Part shown: positions 47,328 to 55,108 of the stretch, piece after piece
Numbering within the stretch: position 1 is the first letter of the stretch
Layout of the letters: each line of letters begins with the position of its first letter
From: Streptomyces sp. GESEQ-35
GTDB taxonomy: Bacteria > Actinomycetota > Actinomycetes > Streptomycetales > Streptomycetaceae
NCBI RefSeq assembly: GCF_017948485.1
Contig: NZ_JAFFSX010000031.1
Coordinates: 62,001 to 126,000, forward strand
Length of the DNA: 64,000 nt
Direction: 5' to 3'
The notes under the pieces: model-generated
What the model was told of the DNA's origin: nothing
Seen by the model: only the letters and a program-made list of their open reading frames with translations
Databases searched by the model: none
Translations under genes and position numbers: made by a program

Positions 47328-47930
47328 TCAGGCACCCACCAGGCGCCGGCTCACCACCTCGTCGGCCAGTCCGTAGGCCACGGCCTCCTCGGCCGTGAAC
47401 ACCTTGTCGCGGTCCATGTCCGCACGCAGTGTCGCGATCTCGTGGTGCGTGTGCCGGGCCAGCACCTCCTCGACCTGCGCACGGATCCGCACCATCTCCT
47501 TGGCCTGGAGAGCCAGATCGGAGACCGTGCCCTGCCGGCCGCCCGACGCGGGCTGGCCGAGCAGCACGCGCGCGTGCTCGAGCACCATCCGCCGCCCCGG
47601 GTCCCCGCCGGCCAGCAGGACGGCCGCGGTGGAGGCCGCCTGGCCGACGCAGAACGTGGAGATCGGCGCCTGCACGTAGGTCATCGTGTCGTAGATCGCC
47701 ATCAGCGAAGTGAACGAGCCGCCGGGGGAGTTGATGTAGATCGCGATCTCGTTCTCGGGTGCCGCCGACTCCAGATGGAGGAGTTGCGCGATGACGACGT
47801 TGGCGACGCCGTCGTCGATCTCGGTGCCGAGAAAGATGATCCGCTCCGACAGCAGCCGGCTGAACACGTCGTAGGACCGCTCGCCCTGCGGGGTCCGCTC
47901 GACGACGTTCGGAATCGTGTACGTCCCCAT
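47328..47930 (-). CDS. clpP4: ClpP4-type protease subunit lacking the catalytic His
   Basis: 200 aa ClpP fold with INSPGGSFTSLMAIYDTM and CVGQAASTAAVLL; Ser100 is at the nucleophile position. The His normally found 25 residues later in the MIHQP motif is Gly125 here (ARVLLGQPASGG). The Asp region TDRDKVFTAEEAVAYGL-like (MDRDKVFTAEEAVAYGL) is kept. As it stands, the subunit should not hydrolyse peptides by the usual triad and may be structural or allosteric in a mixed ring with ClpP3. The ATG at 47930 is 2 bases after the clpP3 stop. Confidence 0.92.
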   Translation of the reverse strand: MGTYTIPNVVERTPQGERSYDVFSRLLSERIIFLGTEIDDGVANVVIAQLLHLESAAPENEIAIYINSPGGSFTSLMAIYDTMTYVQAPISTFCVGQAASTAAVLLAGGDPGRRMVLEHARVLLGQPASGGRQGTVSDLALQAKEMVRIRAQVEEVLARHTHHEIATLRADMDRDKVFTAEEAVAYGLADEVVSRRLVGA

Positions 47931-47932
47931 GA

Positions 47933-48586
47933 TCACAGCCCCATCCGTCGTCGCGTCGCGGCCGGGCGCACGTCGTCGAGCGACTCGACGACCCGGTCCA
48001 CCATGCCGTACTCCTGGGCCTGTTCGGCCGTGAACCAGCGGTCGCGGTCGCCGTCCCGGGAGATGGTCTCCGGGCTCTGGCCGGTGTGTTCCGCGGTGAG
48101 CCGCTCGATGGTCCGCTTGAGCTGGTCCAGGTTGTCCGCCTGGATCTCGATGTCGGCGGTGGTGCCGCCGATACCCGCCGACGGCTGGTGCATCATGATG
48201 CGCGCGTTGGGCAGCGAGTACCGCTTGCCGTGCGTGCCGACGCTGAGCAGGAACTGGCCCATGCTGGCGGCGAATCCCATCGCGAGTGTCGAGACGTCGT
48301 TGGGGATCAGCCGCATCGTGTCGTAGATGGCGAGGCCCGCGTGCACCGAGCCGCCCGGGCTGTTGATGTACAGGCTGATGTCGGTGCGCGGGTCCTCGGC
48401 GGACAGGATGAGCAGCTGGGTGCAGACCCGGTTCGCGGAGACCTCGTCGACCTGGGTGCCGAGCAGGACGATCCGCTGGGCGAGCAGCTGGGCGGCGAGG
48501 TGGTCGTCGAACCGGGTCGCAGGGGTGTCGCCCTCCTCCGCCCGAGGCATGAGGGCCGGCCCGCGGCCGGCGATGAGTGGAGACAT
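47933..48586 (-). CDS. clpP3: ClpP3-type ATP-dependent Clp protease proteolytic subunit
   Basis: 217 aa. The complete triad is visible: Ser108 in MGFAASMGQ, His133 in IMMHQPSAG (25 residues later, as in other ClpPs) and Asp in DGDRDRWFTAEQAQEYGMVD. The N-terminal 25 residues would be the propeptide. It is the first gene of the operon, and an exact TCTGCC-N3-GGCAGA site lies 84-98 bases upstream. In Streptomyces, clpP3-clpP4 is switched on by PopR when ClpP1 is lacking. Cytoplasmic protease acting with ClpX or ClpC ATPases. Confidence 0.94.
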   Translation of the reverse strand: MSPLIAGRGPALMPRAEEGDTPATRFDDHLAAQLLAQRIVLLGTQVDEVSANRVCTQLLILSAEDPRTDISLYINSPGGSVHAGLAIYDTMRLIPNDVSTLAMGFAASMGQFLLSVGTHGKRYSLPNARIMMHQPSAGIGGTTADIEIQADNLDQLKRTIERLTAEHTGQSPETISRDGDRDRWFTAEQAQEYGMVDRVVESLDDVRPAATRRRMGL

Positions 48587-48669
48587 CGGCGCGCTCCTTT
48601 TCGAGGTGTCGAGTCGTCGTTGCTTGCGCTCTCCACTCTCGGCCGGGAACCGCCCCCACCGGGGATTTC

Positions 48670-48684
48670 TCTGCCCGCGGCAGA
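48670..48684 (-). promoter_or_regulatory. PopR operator upstream of clpP3
   Basis: TCTGCC-CGC-GGCAGA (48670-48684) is an exact match to the PopR recognition sequence TCTGCC-N3-GGCAGA that I recall from S. lividans. It is 84 bases upstream of the clpP3 start, suiting an activator site. A half-like copy, GGGCAGAG, follows at 48693-48700. Confidence 0.85.
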
Positions 48685-48716
48685 TTCGCCGTGGGCAGAG
48701 CCCTTTCCGGCGGGGG

Positions 48717-49925
48717 TCAGCCGTCGCTCTTCTCGCGCAGCTGCCGGAAGAAGGCCCGCACGTCCTCGACCAGCAGATCCGGCTCCTCCATCGCCGCGAA
48801 GTGCCCGCCCCGGTCCAGCTCCGTCCACCGCACGATGTTCTCCGTGCGATCCGCCTTGTACCGCAGCGGGATCTGCGGCTCCGCCGGGAACAGGGCGAGT
48901 GCGGTCGGCGCGGTCGACGGCTGCCTGGGCGCTCCGGCCCGGTCGGCCGGGGCGTGCGCCCGCTCGTAGTAGGCGCGGGCGGACGAACCGGCGGTCCCGG
49001 TCAGCCAGTACAGCATCACGTTGGTGAGCAGCCGGTCCCGGTCGACGGCCTCCTCGGGCAGCTCCTCGGAGTCCGTCCACTCCTGGAACTTCTCCACGAT
49101 CCAGGCGAGTTGACCGACGGGCGAGTCCGTGAGCCCGTACGCCAGGGTCTGCGGCTTGGTGGACTGCAGGATCGCGTACCCGGCGCTTTCGGCCGACCAG
49201 GCGCTCCAGCCGCGCCAGGAGGCGAGCGTGCGCTCCTGCTCCTCGGGGCTCAGCTCGGCCAGTTCCTCGGCCGTGGGTTCATGGGTCGCCTGCGCGCCCG
49301 GCAGCAGGTTGAGGTGCACGCCGATCAACCGGTCCGGGTGGGCGCGGCCCAGCTCACGGGAGATGGCCGATCCCCAGTCGCCGCCCTGTGCGCCGAACCG
49401 CTCGTAGCCGAGCCGCGTCATCAACTCGGCCCAGGCGTCGGCGATCCGCCCGGCCTCCCACCCGGTGTCGGAGGTGGGCCCGGACAGCCCGAACCCGGGA
49501 ATGCTCGGAACGACGACATGGAACGCGTCGGCAGGATCACCCCCGTGCGCGGCCGGGTCGGTCAACGGCCCGACGACGTCGAGGAATTCGACGATCGAGC
49601 CCGGCCAGCCGTGCGTGATGACCAGCGGGGTGGCATTCGGTTCCGGGGAGCGGATGTGTGCGAAGTGCACGTTCGCCCCGTCGATCGTGGTCGTGAACTG
49701 GGGCCACTCGTTGAGCTGCGCCTCGGCCGCACGCCAGTCGTACGCGTGCCGCCAGTGCCGTACGAGCTCCTGGAGATAGTCGCGCGGGACGCCGTACGAC
49801 CAGCCCACCCCCGGCAGCATGTCCGGCCACCGGGCGTGGTCCAGCCGGTAGTGAAGATCGTCGAGGTCGCTCTGGGACACGTCGATGCGGAAGGGACGGA
49901 TGCCGTCGGCGGGCGTCGAAGTCAT
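48717..49925 (-). CDS. Epoxide hydrolase with EHN N-terminal domain
   Basis: 402 aa. The N-terminal EHN domain (PFRIDVSQSDLDDLHYRLDH, YGVPRDYLQELVRHWRHAYD) precedes an alpha/beta hydrolase core. Oxyanion HGWPGSIVEF, nucleophile Asp in GAQGGDWGSAIS and the catalytic His in DRGGHFAAMEEPDLL are present, as in microsomal-type epoxide hydrolases. It opens epoxides to diols, probably in detoxification or secondary metabolism. The ATG at 49925 fits the EHN start. No signal peptide. It diverges from the VOC gene by 124 bases. Confidence 0.92.
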   Translation of the reverse strand: MTSTPADGIRPFRIDVSQSDLDDLHYRLDHARWPDMLPGVGWSYGVPRDYLQELVRHWRHAYDWRAAEAQLNEWPQFTTTIDGANVHFAHIRSPEPNATPLVITHGWPGSIVEFLDVVGPLTDPAAHGGDPADAFHVVVPSIPGFGLSGPTSDTGWEAGRIADAWAELMTRLGYERFGAQGGDWGSAISRELGRAHPDRLIGVHLNLLPGAQATHEPTAEELAELSPEEQERTLASWRGWSAWSAESAGYAILQSTKPQTLAYGLTDSPVGQLAWIVEKFQEWTDSEELPEEAVDRDRLLTNVMLYWLTGTAGSSARAYYERAHAPADRAGAPRQPSTAPTALALFPAEPQIPLRYKADRTENIVRWTELDRGGHFAAMEEPDLLVEDVRAFFRQLREKSDG

Positions 49926-50049
49926 GCTCGCGATGCTATGCCGGGAGGGTGTAGAGGCCACGTGGATGAATCGGCCGCACGGCCGATGAGTTCCGGGGAC
50001 AGGATCGGTCGATACAGGTGACCGCGTTCCACGCCCCAGGAGGTAACTC

Positions 50050-50532
50050 ATGGCCACCGACGGATTCACCACGTGCCTGTGGTTCGACGACCAGGCCGAG
50101 GAGGCCGCTCACTACTACGTCTCGATCTTCAAGAACTCCAGTGTCGGCACGGTCGCCCGCTACACCGAGGGTGCCATGCAGCCCGCCGGGACCGTGATGA
50201 CCGTCGAGTTCACGGCCAACGGCCAGCGGTTCGTGGCCCTGAACGGCGGCCCGCAGTTCAAGTTCACCGAGGCGATCTCCTTCATGATCGCCTGCGCGGA
50301 CCAGGAAGAGGTCGACTTCTACTGGAACAAGTTCCTTGAGGGCGGCGGCGAGCCCGGCCCCTGCGGCTGGCTGAAGGACAAGTACGGCCTGTCCTGGCAG
50401 GTCGTCCCCGACCGCTTGATCGAGCTGACCACCGACCCGGACACGGAGAAGGCCTCCCGCGCGATCGGGGCCATGATGAAGATGGGCAAGATCGACATCG
50501 CCGCCCTGGAGAAGGCGTACGCGGGCGAGTAG
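50050..50532 (+). CDS. VOC-family protein, PhnB/3-demethylubiquinone methyltransferase-like
   Basis: 160 aa. TCLWFDDQAEEAAHYYVSIF, GTVMTVEFTANGQRFVALNG and DFYWNKFLEGGGEPGPCGWL followed by KDKYGLSWQVVPDRL are characteristic of the PhnB-like branch of the VOC superfamily. The C-terminal tail has KMGKIDIAALEKAYAGE. The name methyltransferase in this family is historical and catalysis is not established. AGGAGG precedes the ATG at 50050. It is followed by a strong hairpin. Confidence 0.9.
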   Translation: MATDGFTTCLWFDDQAEEAAHYYVSIFKNSSVGTVARYTEGAMQPAGTVMTVEFTANGQRFVALNGGPQFKFTEAISFMIACADQEEVDFYWNKFLEGGGEPGPCGWLKDKYGLSWQVVPDRLIELTTDPDTEKASRAIGAMMKMGKIDIAALEKAYAGE

Positions 50533-50548
50533 GGCACACAGCGCGGTG

Positions 50549-50576
50549 ACCGGTCGCCGAGGACCCGGCGGCCGGT
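50549..50576. terminator. Hairpin between convergent VOC and APH genes
   Basis: ACCGGTCGCCG (50549-50559) pairs with CGGCGGCCGGT (50566-50576) through 11 positions with one G-T pair and a 6-base loop. It sits midway in the 50-base gap between two convergent stops, the expected place for a bidirectional terminator. Confidence 0.7.
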
Positions 50577-50582
50577 TCTCCG

Positions 50583-51473
50583 CTACCCGGCCTCGGCCAG
50601 GATCTCCTTGATCACATGCCGCGAGTTCGCCGCCAGCGGTGGATTCGTCTCCCAGTAGAACGGCAGCTGGATCAGCGAGATCGACAGCGCCCAGCCCCGC
50701 CCCCGCGTCCATTCGGCGTCGTCGACGCCCAGAGCGTCGCGGAAGACGGGACGGACCGACGCGGGCAGGAGATTCCAGGCCACGATCAGATCCACGGCCG
50801 GGTCGCCGACCCCCAGCGTCCCGAAGTCGATCACCGCGCTCAGCCGTCCGTCCGCGACGAGCACGTTTCCGGGTGACAGGTCCCCGTGTGCCCAGACGGG
50901 CGGACGCGCGTGCACGGGGACACGCAGGGCCGCCTCCCACCGGGCCGTCACCGCGCCCGTGTCCACGGCGCCGTTCAGCTGCGCGATGGCCTCACGCGTC
51001 GGCGTGTCCCGGGTCGCCAGCGGAACACCCCGGTAGCCGATCGGCGCACCCGCGGGGTCCATGCGGCGCAGCGCGCCGACGAACGCCGCCAGATCCTTGG
51101 CCAGCCCCTCGGGATCGTCGAGCGCGTCGACGGCCGGATTCCGCCCGTCCAGCCACCGGAACACCGACCACACCCACGGGAACCCGTCGCCCGGCACCCC
51201 CAGTCCGACCGGCTCCGGCACCGCGGTCGGCAGCAGCGGGCCCAGCCGGGGCAGCCAGCGCTGCTCGTGCTCGACGTCGCCGACGGCACCGGGATGCCGG
51301 GGGAGCCGTACGACGAGGTCGTCACCGAGCCGGAACATCGCGTTCTCGGTGCCGGACGACTCCAGCCGCGCCACGGGCAGGTCCGCCCACTCGGGGAACT
51401 GCCGGGCGATCAGCCGGCCCACCAACGCTGCGTCGAGGTCCACCTCGTCCGGACGCATCTTCAGAGCACACAT
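50583..51473 (-). CDS. Aminoglycoside phosphotransferase-family kinase
   Basis: 296 aa. The N-lobe has ESSGTENAMFRLGDDLVVRL; the catalytic loop is VWAHGDLSPGNVLVADG and the metal motif VIDFGTLGVGDPAVDLI. WVWSVFRWLDGRNPAVDAL is typical of the actinobacterial APH group of unknown substrate. It could phosphorylate an antibiotic or a small metabolite; sequence alone does not show resistance. The ATG at 51473 is chosen; ATGs at 51482 and 51458 are also in frame. It diverges from the peptide transporter operon. Confidence 0.87.
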   Translation of the reverse strand: MCALKMRPDEVDLDAALVGRLIARQFPEWADLPVARLESSGTENAMFRLGDDLVVRLPRHPGAVGDVEHEQRWLPRLGPLLPTAVPEPVGLGVPGDGFPWVWSVFRWLDGRNPAVDALDDPEGLAKDLAAFVGALRRMDPAGAPIGYRGVPLATRDTPTREAIAQLNGAVDTGAVTARWEAALRVPVHARPPVWAHGDLSPGNVLVADGRLSAVIDFGTLGVGDPAVDLIVAWNLLPASVRPVFRDALGVDDAEWTRGRGWALSISLIQLPFYWETNPPLAANSRHVIKEILAEAG

Positions 51474-51572
51474 GGGCGACATCCCACTGGTCGACGGCGC
51501 CCCCTGTCCAACGATTTCGACGCTCGCGGCAGTCTTCCGCCGCCCTGGCCCGCACGTAACCAATGCGTTTCG

Positions 51573-51592
51573 CCGGTTAATTCCGGTTAATT
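51573..51592. repeat. Tandem 10-bp repeat CCGGTTAATT upstream of peptide transporter operon
   Basis: CCGGTTAATT is present twice back to back (51573-51582 and 51583-51592), exactly one helical turn apart. It lies about 110 bases upstream of the transporter operon, in the divergent promoter region shared with the APH gene. An activator or repressor binding in tandem is possible. Confidence 0.55.
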
Positions 51593-51652
51593 TCCGGGCT
51601 CAGGGGTTGGCGGGAAACCGACCCCTAGTTATCGTTCACGCACTTCACTCAA

Positions 51653-51681
51653 TCGTTCCGCTGAACGAATGCTGAACGAAT
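51653..51681 (+). promoter_or_regulatory. TCGTTC-CGCT-GAACGA palindrome and GCTGAACGAAT direct repeat
   Basis: A perfect 6-4-6 inverted repeat (51653-51668) overlaps an 11-bp direct repeat, GCTGAACGAAT, at 51660-51670 and 51671-51681. The block ends 21 bases before the first gene of the operon, within its likely leader or promoter. It is a reasonable operator for the TetR protein encoded by the last gene of the operon, but this is inference. Confidence 0.5.
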
Positions 51682-51702
51682 AGCGAGAGGGACGGTCGGT
51701 AC

Positions 51703-53286
51703 ATGTCCGACATCCATCATCCGGGACGGCGGTCGGTACTTGCCGCGGGCGTGGCCTCGGCGGCGTCGCTCGGTGCGTCCTGGCTGCTGACGGGCTGTAC
51801 GGGGGCCGCCTCCGCCCCCGTCCTGCCGACCGCCGCGGCGAAGGGCGCCCCCGACCGCGGCGGCACCCTGCGCATCGCCCGGCCGCCCGCCTCCGACGCC
51901 GAGACGCTGGACCCGGCGAGTGCCCTGTCGGCGTACGAATACCTGGGCGCTCTCTACAACCGGCTGGTCCGCGTCGACGCGGACGGCGATCTCGCCCCCG
52001 ACCTGGCCGAGTCCTGGGAGCCCGACAGCAAGGCGCGCACCTGGACCTTCCGGCTCCGCAAGGGCGTCGCCTTCCACAACGGCCGCGCCTTCACCTCCGC
52101 CGACGCGGCCTACACGCTCCGCCACATCCTCGATGAGGCGACCGCGTCCCCGCAGGCGGCCGTACTGGCGCCGCTCATCGACCCGGACCGGCTGGGCACC
52201 CCCGACGCCCACACCCTGGTCGTCCCGCTCAAGTCCCCGAACGCCGAGTTCCCGAGCCTCCTCACGCACTACAACTGCTACGTCATCCCCGACGGCAGCG
52301 CGAAGTCCATCGGCCGCACCGGCATCGGCACGGGCCCCTTCAAACTGGAGTCCTTCGCACCCGCCGGCCCCGGCCGCGTCACCGCCTACCGGGACCACTG
52401 GGCGGGCGCTCCCGTCCTGGACGCCATCGCCTTCTACTCGGTCGCCGACATGTCCGCCCGCTCCAACGCGCTGCTCGCGGGCCAGGTCGACCTGCTCTCC
52501 CAGACCAACCTGGACTTCGCGACCGCCCGGGTGGTGGCCGCGTCCGACCGGGCCACCATCGCGCGCGTGACGAACGCCCAGTGGTACGTGCTGCCGATGC
52601 TCACCACGGAAAAGCCCTTCACCGACGTCCGGGTTCGGCAGGCGATGAAGCTCGCCTACGACCCCGAGCACGTCGTCAAGGTCGCCCTCCAGGGTGCGGG
52701 TACGGCCGGCTGGGACAACCCGGTGCCGCCGAGCGACCCGGCCCACATCTCCGCGCACCCGAAGCACGATCCGGAACAGGCCAAGTACCTGCTGAAGAAG
52801 GCGGGTCAGGAGGGCCTGGCCGTGGACCTCTACACCTCCGCCTACGACCCGCTCTTCACGCCGATGGCCCTCGCCTACCAGGACTCGGCCAGGCGCGCGG
52901 GCATCCGCGTCCGGGTCAAGACGGCGTCGGCGGACTCGTACTACACGCAGATCTGGATGAAGAAGCCGCTGATGGCCACCTATTGGTACACCGGCCGCCC
53001 CGTCGACCAGCTGCTCACGCAGATCTTCCGCAGCGGGTCGAGCTACAACGAAACCGCCTGGTCCGACAAGGACTTCGACGCCCTGCTCGACCGGGCGCGC
53101 GCCGAGACGGACGGCGCGCGGCGCAGTGAGCTGTACGGCCAGGCGCAGACGATGGTGATCGAGAAGGGCGGGGCGATGACCCCGATGTTCGCCGACCGGC
53201 TCGTAGGGCTCTCGCGGAAGGTGCGCGGATACGCCGAGTACGGCTTCGAGTTCGACTATCTCGCCATCGGCCTGAAGGGAGCCTGA
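51703..53286 (+). CDS. Peptide/nickel-type ABC transporter substrate-binding lipoprotein
   Basis: 527 aa SBP family 5. The N-terminus GRRSVLAAG followed by a hydrophobic run and LTGC gives a Tat-type signal with lipobox Cys32. The mature part has GGTLRIARPP, ALYNRLVRVDADGDLAPDLA, WTFRLRKGVAFHNGRAFTSA and VRQAMKLAYDPEHVVK, all typical of DppA/OppA proteins. It is anchored outside the membrane and captures a peptide or similar ligand. First gene of a six-gene operon; the stop is 2 bases before the first permease. Confidence 0.93.
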   Translation: MSDIHHPGRRSVLAAGVASAASLGASWLLTGCTGAASAPVLPTAAAKGAPDRGGTLRIARPPASDAETLDPASALSAYEYLGALYNRLVRVDADGDLAPDLAESWEPDSKARTWTFRLRKGVAFHNGRAFTSADAAYTLRHILDEATASPQAAVLAPLIDPDRLGTPDAHTLVVPLKSPNAEFPSLLTHYNCYVIPDGSAKSIGRTGIGTGPFKLESFAPAGPGRVTAYRDHWAGAPVLDAIAFYSVADMSARSNALLAGQVDLLSQTNLDFATARVVAASDRATIARVTNAQWYVLPMLTTEKPFTDVRVRQAMKLAYDPEHVVKVALQGAGTAGWDNPVPPSDPAHISAHPKHDPEQAKYLLKKAGQEGLAVDLYTSAYDPLFTPMALAYQDSARRAGIRVRVKTASADSYYTQIWMKKPLMATYWYTGRPVDQLLTQIFRSGSSYNETAWSDKDFDALLDRARAETDGARRSELYGQAQTMVIEKGGAMTPMFADRLVGLSRKVRGYAEYGFEFDYLAIGLKGA

Positions 53287-53288
53287 GC

Positions 53289-54245
53289 ATGCTCTCCTTC
53301 CTCACCCGCCGCATCGCCGCAGCCCTCGGCACGCTCTTCCTCTCCTCCGTGCTGGTCTTCCTCGCCGTCCAGGCCCTGCCCGGCGACGTCGCCACCCAGG
53401 TCCTCGGCAAGGACGCCACCCCGGACGCGGTCGCCGCGCTGCGCAAGCAGCTCGGGCTCGACCAGCCCGCCTGGGAGCGCTACGCCGACTGGATCGCGGG
53501 CGCAGTGCACGGCGACTTCGGCACCTCCCTCGTCGCCGGCGGGTCCGTGGGCGGCGAGGTGTCGTCGTATCTGGCCAACTCGGCGCTGATAGCCCTGGTG
53601 ACCGTCCTCTTCGCGGTCACCGGATCGATCGTGCTCGGCATCCTCGCGGGCCTGTACCGCGACCGCTGGCCCGACCACGTCATCTCCACCGTCAGCCTCG
53701 TCGGCATGAGCGTCCCCGAGTTCGTCGTGGCGACCGTGCTGGTGCTGTGCTTCTCGGTGGCGCTGCCCTGGTTCCCCGCGGTGGTCCTCTACGGCCCCGA
53801 TGCCACCGTCGGCCAACTCCTGCCCGCCGTCTGGCTTCCGGCCCTGGCGCTCGCGGTCGTCATGGCCGCGTACATCATCCGCATGGCCCGCACCTCGGTG
53901 ATCGACGTGATGGCGAGCGAGTACGTCACGACCGCCCGTCTGAAGGGCCTGTCGACCTGGCGCGTCGTCACCCGGCACGCCCTGCCGAGCGCACTCCTGC
54001 CCACCCTCCACGTCATCGCCCTCAACGTCGCCTGGCTCGCGGGCGGAGTCGCCGTCGTCGAGAACGTCTTCAACTACCCCGGCATCGGCAAGCTGATGCT
54101 CTCCTCTGTACAGAACCGGGACCTGCCCGTCATCCAGGCCATCGCCCTGATCAGCGCGGTCGTCTACGTCGTCTGCAACCTCGCCGCCGACCTCGGCGCC
54201 ATGGCCCTCAACCCCAAGCTCCGTACGCGCGGGAGGACCCGATGA
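53289..54245 (+). CDS. ABC transporter permease, DppB type
   Basis: 318 aa with six membrane helices. FLTRRIAAALGTLFLSSVLV at the start, LGLDQPAWERYADWIAGAVH and the EAA-type loop EYVTTARLKGLSTWRVVTRH are standard for the DppB/OppB family. VVENVFNYPGIGKLM is the conserved C-terminal segment. Its stop overlaps the next start by four bases (ATGA). It forms the membrane channel with the DppC-type protein. Confidence 0.93.
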   Translation: MLSFLTRRIAAALGTLFLSSVLVFLAVQALPGDVATQVLGKDATPDAVAALRKQLGLDQPAWERYADWIAGAVHGDFGTSLVAGGSVGGEVSSYLANSALIALVTVLFAVTGSIVLGILAGLYRDRWPDHVISTVSLVGMSVPEFVVATVLVLCFSVALPWFPAVVLYGPDATVGQLLPAVWLPALALAVVMAAYIIRMARTSVIDVMASEYVTTARLKGLSTWRVVTRHALPSALLPTLHVIALNVAWLAGGVAVVENVFNYPGIGKLMLSSVQNRDLPVIQAIALISAVVYVVCNLAADLGAMALNPKLRTRGRTR

Positions 54246-55108
54246 CCACACTCGCCGTCGCCCCGGTGGCCGCCCGCGCCTGGCGCACCCTGCGCACCTC
54301 GCGCATCGCCGTCATCGGCCTGGCGATCGTCGCCGTACACCTCGTGATCGCCCTGCTGGCCCCACTCCTCACCTCGTACGACCCCATCGCCAACGCCCCC
54401 TCCGAGGCGCTGCTCGGCCCGAGCTGGGAACACTGGGCGGGCACCGACCAGTACGGCCGTGACGTCCTCGCGCGCGTGCTCTACGGCGGTCGGTACGCGC
54501 TCGGCGTCTCCGTCGGCGCCACCGTACTGACCGTCGCCCTCGGCACGGTGATCGGATGCGCGGCCGCCCTGCGCGGCGGCTGGTTCGACGACGTGCTGGG
54601 GCGGGTGCTGGACGCGGTCCTGTCCGTGCCGCCGATCCTGGTACTTCTCGTCGTCGTGACCGCGCTCGGCACCGGCCCGGCGGTCATCGTGCTCGCCATC
54701 GCCGTCGTGTACGCCCCTCAGGTCGTCCGTGTCGTGCGCGGCGCCGCCCTCGCGGTGGTCCCCGCCGACTATGTGACCGCGGCCCGGGCCCGCGGCGAGA
54801 GCACCTGGTCGATCCTGCGCCGGGAGGTGCTGCCGAACATCACGGACGTGGTGTGCGTGGAGTTCGCGATGCGGGCGTCCTGGGTCGTGCTGCTGATCTC
54901 CTCGCTGTCCTTCCTCGGCTTCGGCGCCGACCCGCCGACCCCCGACTGGGGTCTGATGGTCGCCGAGAACCGCACCGCCATCACGGTCGTCCCGATGGCG
55001 AGCCTCGCGCCGATCATCGCCCTGGCCACACTCGTGGTCGGGCTCAACCTCGCGGCCGACGGCCTGTCCAAGGCGTGGGGCGTGGACCGGATCAGGGAGG
55101 GCTCCTGA
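54242..55108 (+). CDS. ABC transporter permease, DppC type
   Basis: 288 aa. LLTSYDPIANAPSEALLGPS, WAGTDQYGRDVLARVLYGGR and the EAA loop DYVTAARARGESTWSILRRE are typical of DppC/OppC. SSLSFLGFGADPPTPDWGLM is the family's C-terminal mark. The start lies in the ATGA overlap with the preceding permease, and the stop overlaps the ATPase start by one base. Confidence 0.93.
   Translation: MTTLAVAPVAARAWRTLRTSRIAVIGLAIVAVHLVIALLAPLLTSYDPIANAPSEALLGPSWEHWAGTDQYGRDVLARVLYGGRYALGVSVGATVLTVALGTVIGCAAALRGGWFDDVLGRVLDAVLSVPPILVLLVVVTALGTGPAVIVLAIAVVYAPQVVRVVRGAALAVVPADYVTAARARGESTWSILRREVLPNITDVVCVEFAMRASWVVLLISSLSFLGFGADPPTPDWGLMVAENRTAITVVPMASLAPIIALATLVVGLNLAADGLSKAWGVDRIREGS

Noticed and set aside
50583..51473. 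Antibiotic resistance gene
   Set aside because: The APH fold alone does not show an antibiotic substrate, and the sequence follows the general actinobacterial APH group.
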